A stretch of 64,000 nucleotides of DNA, taken from positions 806,001 through 870,000 of the forward strand of contig CAVWEX010000001.1 in assembly GCA_963754125.1 (NCBI GenBank), written 5' to 3'. The notes below the pieces were generated by a model. The model ran no database searches. It was not told the DNA's origin and was given only the letters and a program-made list of their open reading frames with translations. Below, one piece after another: positions 56,065-64,000 of the stretch (position 1 is its first letter; every line of letters begins with the position of its first letter). The translations under genes and the position numbers were made by a program. The DNA comes from RPQJ01 sp963754125 (GTDB lineage Bacteria; Pseudomonadota; Gammaproteobacteria; Steroidobacterales; Steroidobacteraceae).

Positions 56065-57231
56065 TCAGTCCGCCTGCCGCCGCAGGAACGCAGGGATGTC
56101 GAGGTACGTGTCGTCGGCATCCGCGCGGACGTCGTCGCCCACGGCGCGCTGCCGGCGGTGCACCGCCGGCAGCTCGATGTCGGCCAGGCCCGGAATCGGG
56201 CGCCGGCCCTGGCGACCGCCCGCGACGAGTTCCACCTTGGCCTGCGAGCCGGCCGGCATGCCGCGCACGGCGGCCGGGCGGCCGATCCCGGTCGCGACGA
56301 CCGTGACCCGGATCTGGTCGGTCATCTCGGGATCGATCACGTAGCCCACGACCACCGTCGCATCCTCGGACGCGAACTGCTTGATGGTGTCGCCCACGAC
56401 GTGGAACTCGCTGGTGCGCAGGTCCATGCCGGCCGTGACGTTGATCAGCAGGCCGTGCGCGCCGGAGAGGTTCACGTCCTCGAGCAGCGGGCTCGAGATG
56501 GCGGCCTCGGCCGCGGCGCGGGCGCGGTTCTCGCCGGTCGCGGCGCCCGAGCCCATCATGGCCATGCCGGTCTCGGCCATCACCGTGCGCACGTCGGCGA
56601 AGTCCACGTTGATGAGGCCCGGCCGCGTGATGAGCTCGGCGATGCCCTGCACCGCGCCCTGCAGCACCTGGTTCGCGGAGCGGAACGCGTCGAGCAGCGT
56701 CGTGTCGCCGCCGAGCACCGTGAGCAGCTTCTGGTTCGGGATGGTGATCAGCGAGTCCACGTACTTGCCGAGCTCGCCGATGCCCTGGTCGGCGAGCGCG
56801 TGGCGCTTGTTGCCTTCCATCTCGAAGGGCTTGGTGACCACGGCGACCGTGAGGATGCCGAGCTCCTTCGCGACCTGCGCCACCACCGGGGCCGCGCCCG
56901 TACCGGTGCCGCCGCCCATGCCGGCGGTGATGAAGATCATGTCGGAGCCGTCCACCAGCTCGACGATGCGGTCACGGTCTTCCATCGCGGCCTGGCGACC
57001 CACTTCCGGGTCGGCGCCGGCGCCGAGGCCCTTGGTGATGTTCAAGCCGATCTGCAGGCTCGACTTCACCCTGGAATGCTTGAGCGCCTGCGCGTCGGTG
57101 TTGATGCAGACGAAGTCGACGCCCTCGATGCCCGAGGTGACCATGTGGGTAACCGCGTTGCCGCCGCCGCCACCGACTCCGATGACCTTGATGACAGCCC
57201 CCTGATTCTCCGTGTCTGCGAGTACGAACAT
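56065..57231 (-). CDS. ftsZ: Cell division GTPase FtsZ
   Basis: 388 residues. The tubulin signature GGGTGTG sits in FITAGMGGGTGTGAAP, with IKVIGVGGGGGNAV before it. The C-terminal peptide YLDIPAFLRRQAD is present for binding FtsA and ZipA. It forms the Z ring at midcell. It is 85 nt downstream of ftsA in the dcw cluster. No frameshift. Confidence 0.98.
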   Translation of the reverse strand: MFVLADTENQGAVIKVIGVGGGGGNAVTHMVTSGIEGVDFVCINTDAQALKHSRVKSSLQIGLNITKGLGAGADPEVGRQAAMEDRDRIVELVDGSDMIFITAGMGGGTGTGAAPVVAQVAKELGILTVAVVTKPFEMEGNKRHALADQGIGELGKYVDSLITIPNQKLLTVLGGDTTLLDAFRSANQVLQGAVQGIAELITRPGLINVDFADVRTVMAETGMAMMGSGAATGENRARAAAEAAISSPLLEDVNLSGAHGLLINVTAGMDLRTSEFHVVGDTIKQFASEDATVVVGYVIDPEMTDQIRVTVVATGIGRPAAVRGMPAGSQAKVELVAGGRQGRRPIPGLADIELPAVHRRQRAVGDDVRADADDTYLDIPAFLRRQAD

Positions 57232-57316
57232 TGTTTGACGCTCCGATGATGTGAGTTTGACCGAGTGACCGCGTTACGTAGCCGAATGCCGTTGCCTTGC
57301 CCCTGCCTGCCCCTGC

Positions 57317-58555
57317 TCAGAAGTTCCCCTGGAACCACGACTTCATGCGCTCCACGACGCTGCGCACGTTGCTCGCGACCGGCCGGCCGCGACCGTGCTG
57401 GCGCAGGTGGTTCTCGCGCCCGAACAGCAGCAAGCCCACGCCGGTGGAATGAATCGGATTACGCACGACGTCGACGAGACCGCTCACGCCCTGCGGCAGG
57501 CCGAGCCGCACCGGTGCGTGGAAGATTTCCTCGGCGAGGTCGATGGCGCCTTCCATCTTGGCGCTGCCGCCCGTGAGCACGATGCCGGCGGCGATCTGGT
57601 TCTCGAAGCCCGCGCGATGGATCTCCTCGCGGACCTGCATCAGGATCTCCTCGTAGCGCGCCTCGACGACGCTCGCGAGCGTCTGCCGCGCGAGCCGGCG
57701 CGCCGGGCGCTCGCCGACGCTCGGCACCTCGATGGTCTCGTCGGCGTTCGCGAGCTGCGAGAGCGCGCACGCGTAGCGGATCTTGAGCTCCTCGGCGTGG
57801 TGCGTCGGCGTGCGCAGCGCCTGCGCGATGTCGCCCGTGACCATGTCGCCGGCGATCGGGATCACGGCCGTGTGCCGGATCGCGCCACCGTGGAACACGG
57901 CGACGTCGGTCGTGCCGCCGCCGACGTCGATCAGGCAGACGCCGAGTTCCTTCTCGTCCTCGGCGAGCACCGCGTAGCTCGAGGCGAGCTGCTCGAGCAC
58001 GATGTCCTCGACCTCGAGGCCGCAGCGCTGCACGCACTTGACGATGTTCTGCGCGGCGCTGTCGGCGCCGGTGACGATGTGCACCTTCGCCTCGAGCCGC
58101 ACGCCCGACATGCCCACCGGCTCGCGGATGCCGTCCTGGGAGTCGATGATGAATTCCTGCGGCAGGATGTGCAGGATCTTCTGGTCGGCCGGGATCGCCA
58201 CCGCGCGCGCCGCGTCGATCACGCGCTCGACGTCGCCGGGCGTCACTTCCTTGTCGCGGATCGCGACGATGCCGTGCGAGTTGAGGCTGCGCACGTGGCT
58301 GCCGGCGATGCCGGCGAACACCGAGCGGATCTCGCAGCCGGCCATCAGCTCCGCCTCCTCGACGGCGCGCTGGATGGACTGCACGGTTGAGTCGATGTTG
58401 ACGACGACGCCGCGCTTGAGGCCGCGCGAGGGGTGCGAGCCGACGCCGACCACCTCGATGGTGTCGTCCGCGGCGAGTTCGCCCACGATCGCGACGACCT
58501 TCGAGGTGCCGATGTCGAGGCCGACGATCAGGTTGCGTTCGGGCTTTCTAGGCAT
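57317..58555 (-). CDS. ftsA: Cell division protein FtsA
   Basis: 412 residues from ATG 58555. Actin-fold motifs LIVGLDIGTSKVVAIVGE, CLIDVGGGTTDVAVF and GIVLTGGSAKMEG are present, and the C-terminal amphipathic helix VVERMKSWFQGNF anchors it to the membrane. It links FtsZ to the membrane. It overlaps the ftsQ end by 8 nt. Confidence 0.98.
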   Translation of the reverse strand: MPRKPERNLIVGLDIGTSKVVAIVGELAADDTIEVVGVGSHPSRGLKRGVVVNIDSTVQSIQRAVEEAELMAGCEIRSVFAGIAGSHVRSLNSHGIVAIRDKEVTPGDVERVIDAARAVAIPADQKILHILPQEFIIDSQDGIREPVGMSGVRLEAKVHIVTGADSAAQNIVKCVQRCGLEVEDIVLEQLASSYAVLAEDEKELGVCLIDVGGGTTDVAVFHGGAIRHTAVIPIAGDMVTGDIAQALRTPTHHAEELKIRYACALSQLANADETIEVPSVGERPARRLARQTLASVVEARYEEILMQVREEIHRAGFENQIAAGIVLTGGSAKMEGAIDLAEEIFHAPVRLGLPQGVSGLVDVVRNPIHSTGVGLLLFGRENHLRQHGRGRPVASNVRSVVERMKSWFQGNF

Positions 58556-59342
58556 CGGGTGTCGCGTCCTCCTGCGGTGCGACGGCGAGCGCGGAACGCG
58601 CGTTCCAGCCGACGCTGAATCCATTGGTGTAGCGCATGTCCACGTAGCGGATCTCCGCCGGACGCTGCGCGACGAGAGGGCCGGCAAGCCGCACGAAGCG
58701 GTCCAGCCGGTCGGTGACGGCGAGGCGACCGAGACGCACGCGCACGCCGTTGGCGAGCTCGAGCTCCCAGGCGCCGCGCTCGTCGAGGCGCACGCCGGTG
58801 AGGCGCAGGCCGGCCTCGAGGAAGCGGCCCTGCGCGTCGAGGTACAGCTGGGCGACCAGGCCCTCGCTGCCCTCGGGCCCCTCGAGCCGCGGCAGCTCCG
58901 CCGGCACGTGGCGCGCGTGGCCGAGGAACAGCTCGCCGCGCACGTTCAGCAGTCCCGTGTCGTTCCATCGCGCCGCCGGCACCTGCTCGGTGACCTCGAC
59001 GCGGATCGAGTCCGGCCAGCGCCGTGCCACGACGGCGCGGTCCACCCACTCGATGCGCTCGATCCGCTCTCGAACCGCATCGAGGTCCACGGTCGCGAGC
59101 CCGCCCTGCACCGCCTCGGCCACGGCCGCCTCGATCTCGGGCGGCGCGACGCGCTGGAACGGGCCCTCGACCAGCACGCGGCGCACCGGACGGTCGAGCG
59201 CCACGGTGACGAGCGCGACGAGCGCCGCACAGGCGGCGAGCGTGCCTGCCACGCCGCCGACCGCGCGCCAGTCGATGCGCTCGAGCAGCGTCGGCCCGTC
59301 GGCCGGTGCGCGTGGTCGATTGCGGTTCTTGCGGGTCAGCAT
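58548..59342 (-). CDS. ftsQ: Cell division protein FtsQ
   Basis: 264 residues from ATG 59342 (MLTRKNRNR). A basic cytoplasmic end, one membrane helix (about 30-50), a POTRA domain (VRRVLVEGPFQRVAPPEIE) and a beta domain (WVDRAVVARRWPDSIRVEVTEQ) follow. It bridges early and late division proteins. It starts 10 nt after the ddl stop. Confidence 0.95.
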   Translation of the reverse strand: MLTRKNRNRPRAPADGPTLLERIDWRAVGGVAGTLAACAALVALVTVALDRPVRRVLVEGPFQRVAPPEIEAAVAEAVQGGLATVDLDAVRERIERIEWVDRAVVARRWPDSIRVEVTEQVPAARWNDTGLLNVRGELFLGHARHVPAELPRLEGPEGSEGLVAQLYLDAQGRFLEAGLRLTGVRLDERGAWELELANGVRVRLGRLAVTDRLDRFVRLAGPLVAQRPAEIRYVDMRYTNGFSVGWNARSALAVAPQEDATPDA

Positions 59343-59352
59343 CGGAGGTTCC

Positions 59353-60305
59353 TCAGGCCGTCCGTGGTGCAAGGCTCGTCTCGAGGACGCGCCAGACCAG
59401 GTCGTCGAACTCGATGCCGCGCTGCCGCGCCGCCTTCGGCACCAGCGAGTGGCTCGTCATGCCGGGCGCGGTGTTCACCTCGAGCAGCCACGGGCGGCCG
59501 GCGCGGTCGCGCATGAAGTCCACCCGGCCCCAGCCGCTGCAGCCGACCGCGAAGAACGCCGCGAGCGCGAGGCTGCCGAGTTCCTGCTCGGTGGCGCCGC
59601 TCGCGCCCGGGCACAGGTACTGCGTGTCCTCGGCGACGTACTTGGCGTGGTAGTCGTAGTACTCGCCCGCCGGCACGATGCGAATCGACGGCAGCGCCTC
59701 CGCGCCCAGCACGGCGACGGTGTACTCCTCTCCCTGGATCAGCTGCTCGACCAGCAGCGGCCCCTCGTAACGCGCGGCGAGCGCGACGGCGGCGTCGAGG
59801 TCGGCGTCGTGGAAGCAACGGCTCACGCCCACGCTCGAGCCCTCGCAGGCGGGCTTCACGATCACCGGCAGGCCGATCTTGCGCGCGGCTGCCACCACGT
59901 CGTCGCCGCGCTCGAGGCTCGCGTACGCCGGCGTCGGCAGGCCGAGCGACAGCCACACCTGCTTGGTGCGGATCTTGTCCATGGAGAGGGCGGAGCCGAG
60001 CACGCCCGAGCCCGTATACGGCACGTCGAGCGCATCGAGCAGGCCCTGCAGCACGCCGTCCTCGCCGCCGCCGCGGTTGCCGTGCAGGATGTTGAAGACG
60101 CGCTCGAAGCGGCGGCCTGCGGCGGCCGTCAGTGCCTCGACAAGGGCCGGGATGCCGTCCACGGCCTGCGCGTCCACGCCGAGGCGCTTGAGCGCCTCGA
60201 GCACGTTGCGCCCGGAGTCGAGCGACACCTCGCGCTCGGAGGAGGTGCCGCCCATCAGCACGGCGACGCGGCCGAAGGCGCGCGGGTCGGTCACTCGATG
60301 CGCGT

Positions 60306-60309
<4 letters not shown>
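59353..60309 (-). CDS. ddlB: D-alanine--D-alanine ligase
   Basis: 318 residues. VAVLMGGTSSEREVSLDSG opens the protein; the ATP-grasp lysines are in LPVIVKPACEGSSVGVSR; VEQLIQGEEYTVAVLG and LLEVNTAPGMTSHSLVP complete the site. It makes the D-Ala-D-Ala end of peptidoglycan stem peptides. ATG 60309 overlaps the murC stop. Confidence 0.97.
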
Positions 60310-61726
<1,417 letters not shown>

Positions 61727-61730
<4 letters not shown>

Positions 61731-62818
61731 GGCACACCTCCCGCGGCGGCGACGCAGGCATCGGCGAGCCGCTGGTCCGCGTCCGGGATGGACGTGGCCC
61801 GCGCGGCACGCGCCATGCGCTCGAGTGCCGGGCGTCCCGCCTCGAGCAACTCGCGCAGCCGCTCGGCCAGCGAGCGCGGCGTGAGCCCACTCTCGGGCAG
61901 CAGCACCGCGGCGCCCGCCTGCACGGCGAACTCGGCGTTGCGCGTCTGGTGGTCGTCCACGGCCGCCGGGAACGGGACGAGCACGGCCCCGACGCCCGCC
62001 GCCGCCAGCTCGGCGACCGTGAGCGCGCCGGAACGGCACACGGCGAGATCCGCCCAGCCATACGCCCCGGCCATGTCGTCGATGAACGGCCGCACGTCGG
62101 CCTCGATGCCGCGCGAGCGGTACGCGGCACGGGTCTCGTCGAAGCCGTGGCTGCCGGTCTGGTGCAGCACCTCGGGCCGCAGCGCCGCCGGCAGCTCGGC
62201 AAGCGCCGCCGGCACGACCGCATTGAGCCGCGCGGACCCCTGGCTGCCGCCGAACACCAGCAGCCGGGCGCGACCCTCGCGCGCGGCAAAGCGGCGCTCG
62301 GGCGGGGCGACCGCCGCGATCTCCGGCCGGACGGGATTGCCGACGTGCACGGCGCGCACGCCGCCACCGAAGCTGCCCGGGAAGCCCTCGAGCACGCGGC
62401 CCGCGAGCCGCGCGAGCAGGCGATTCGTGAGGCCCGCGACGGCGTTCTGCTCGTGCACCACGAGCGGCCGCCGCAGCAGCCACGCGGCCACGCCGCCGGG
62501 GCCCGAGGCGAAGCCGCCGGCGCCGAGCACCACGCTCGGCCGGTGCCGGCGCACGGCGCCGAGCGCCTGCACCAGCGCCAGCGCCAGCCGGAACGGCGCC
62601 GCCAGCAGCGTCGCGATACCCTTGCCGCGCAGCCCGCTGACGCTCAGCCACTCGACCGGGATGCCCTCGGCCGGCACCAGCCGCGCCTCGATGCCGCGGC
62701 GCGTGCCGAGCCACACGATGTCGTAGCCGCGGCTCTTCAGCACGCGCGCAGTCGCGAGCGCCGGGAAGACGTGCCCGCCGGTGCCGCCCGCCATGATCAG
62801 TGCCACGCCGCGGCTCAT
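61727..62818 (-). CDS. murG: UDP-GlcNAc:undecaprenyl-PP-MurNAc-pentapeptide transferase
   Basis: 363 residues. LIMAGGTGGHVFPALA, VLGAGGFASGPGG, HEQNAVAGLTNRLL and FGGSQGSARLN are MurG motifs, and ADLAVCRSGALTVAEL lies in the donor site. It makes lipid II at the inner face of the membrane. The ATGA overlap with the ftsW stop shows tight coupling. Confidence 0.98.
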
Positions 62819-63999
62819 TCGCGCCTGGCCTCCCGCGGCACGGCCGAACGGCCGGTCGCCTGGGTCTCGTGGTGAACCCGCAGCAGCACGCCGAGCCAGG
62901 CGAGCGTGACCAGCATGCTGCTGCCGCCGTAGGAGAGCAGCGGCAGCGTCAGGCCCTTGGTCGGCAGCAGCCCCATGTTCACGCCCACGTTCACGAACAC
63001 CTGCAGGCCGAGCCAGACGCCGACGGCCGCCGCCAGCAGCGACTGGAACGCGAGGCCGGCCCGCGCCGCGTTGCGCGAGATCGCGAGTGCGCGGCCCACC
63101 AGCAGCGCGAACAGGCCGAGCACCAGCACGACGCCGACGAGGCCGAACTCCTCGGCCAGCACCGCGAACACGAAGTCGGTGTGCGCCTCCGGCAGGTAGA
63201 AGAGCTTCTGCACGCTCGAGCCGAGGCCCACGCCCAGCCACTCGCCGCGGCCGATCGCGATCAGCGACTGCGTGAGCTGGAAGCCGCTGTCGAAGGCGTC
63301 CGCCCAGGGGTTGCGGAACGAGGTGAGCCGGCGCAGCCGGTAGGACGAGGTGACCGCGAGCGCCGTCATCGCCGCCACGCCCAGCACCAGCGGCACCAGC
63401 AGGTGACGGATCCGCACCCCGGCGAGGAACAGCACGGCGAGGCCGGTCGCCATGAGCACGGTGGCGGCGCCGAAGTCCGGCTCGAGCAGCAGCAGCACCG
63501 CGGCGCCCACGAGCACCGCCACGGGCTTGATGAAGCCCTTGAAGTCGGCACGCAGCTCGTCGGCGCGGCGCACCGCGTAGCTCGCGACGTAGCTCAGCAG
63601 CAGCACGCGCGCGAGCTCGGAGACCTGGAAGTTCATGAACCCGAGGCGGACCCAGCGGCGGCTGCCGTTCACCTCGTGGCCGATGCCGGGCACGAGCACG
63701 AGCAGCAGCAGCAGGAAGGCCACGCCCATCAGCACCTTGGAGTACTTGTCCCACAGGGCGGTCGGGATGCTCACCGCGATCACGGCGGCCACGAGCCCGA
63801 GGCAGACGAAGGCGAGCTGGCGCTGGAAGTAATGGAACGGCGTGCCGAGGTCGCGGTCGGACACGCCGATCGAGGCGGAGGCGACCATCACGAGGCCCAC
63901 CAGCAGCAGCGCCGCGACCGGGCCGATCACCCAGGGGTCGAGCACGAGCCGGCGCGGACGGCCGGTGGAGCGTGCGTAGGAAAGGGTTGCGGCGGTCAT
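62815..63999 (-). CDS. ftsW: Septal peptidoglycan glycosyltransferase FtsW
   Basis: 394 residues, almost touching the right edge of the window. Ten or so hydrophobic segments are visible, with SEDS motifs VNGSRRWVRLGFMNFQVSE, SSYRLRRLTSFRNPW and LPLLSYGGSSM. It polymerises lipid II with FtsI at the septum. It is the first dcw gene in view; murD would be expected next, beyond 64000. Confidence 0.97.
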   Translation of the reverse strand: MTAATLSYARSTGRPRRLVLDPWVIGPVAALLLVGLVMVASASIGVSDRDLGTPFHYFQRQLAFVCLGLVAAVIAVSIPTALWDKYSKVLMGVAFLLLLLVLVPGIGHEVNGSRRWVRLGFMNFQVSELARVLLLSYVASYAVRRADELRADFKGFIKPVAVLVGAAVLLLLEPDFGAATVLMATGLAVLFLAGVRIRHLLVPLVLGVAAMTALAVTSSYRLRRLTSFRNPWADAFDSGFQLTQSLIAIGRGEWLGVGLGSSVQKLFYLPEAHTDFVFAVLAEEFGLVGVVLVLGLFALLVGRALAISRNAARAGLAFQSLLAAAVGVWLGLQVFVNVGVNMGLLPTKGLTLPLLSYGGSSMLVTLAWLGVLLRVHHETQATGRSAVPREARRE

Positions 64000-64000
64000 C

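Overview
The window is GC-rich DNA from the chromosome of a gammaproteobacterium. Gene order points to a Xanthomonadales/Lysobacterales-like relative (inference from synteny only): ftsW-murG-murC-ddl-ftsQ-ftsA-ftsZ-lpxC next to an M23 peptidase, secA and mutT; pilB-pilC-pilD followed by coaE-zapD-yacG; and sucCD beside pilS-pilR-pilA.

Layout from left to right. (1) 1-2118: toxin-antitoxin (TA) genes around a tRNA-Phe. (2) 2179-4814: a periplasmic haem operon (di-haem peroxidase, Tat-exported phosphoesterase, cytochrome c). Then come a class V aminotransferase and an orphan GroEL. (3) 8706-16090: an ABC efflux operon (HlyD adaptor, ATPase, two MacB-type permeases) that ends in its own NtrC-type regulator and kinase and has a sigma-54 promoter at its head. 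(4) 17297-26825: an eight-gene operon with overlapping genes: acyl-CoA synthetase, 2-oxoacid dehydrogenase E1alpha/E1beta/E2, acyl carrier protein, ABC ATPase, Lol-type permease and an AttH/CrtC-like protein. Diverging from it, 26986-31306 holds flavin reductase, M20 peptidase, BioD-like P-loop protein and a PGM1-like ATP-grasp ligase. These two operons are the best candidate for an undescribed system. (5) 31313-35164: higBA, sucCD (SucD has a histone-like tail) and an AbrB-PIN pair. (6) 35278-44497: type IV pilus genes, with a TA island between pilS and pilR and a sigma-54 promoter in front of pilA. (7) 44498-47044: TA genes, a Fic protein and recombined TA fragments, inserted before coaE. 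(8) 47045-50620: coaE, zapD, yacG, tpm, a ParE-type TA pair and mutT. (9) 50617-63999: secA, M23 peptidase, a DciA-like protein, lpxC and the cell-division/peptidoglycan cluster.

Many genes are broken by frameshifts, but these do not look like gene decay. In almost every case the reading frame, the expected family motif and a total length divisible by three return if one codon's third position is read as holding two or three alternative bases written one after another (for example ACG/ACC written ACGC), or less often as having lost its third base. More than 50 such sites can be resolved, and most alternatives are synonymous. I read this as population or assembly heterogeneity, so the affected genes are annotated as intact genes with the shift position given.

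At least eleven TA loci or remnants lie in 64 kb, mostly at the joints between conserved operons.
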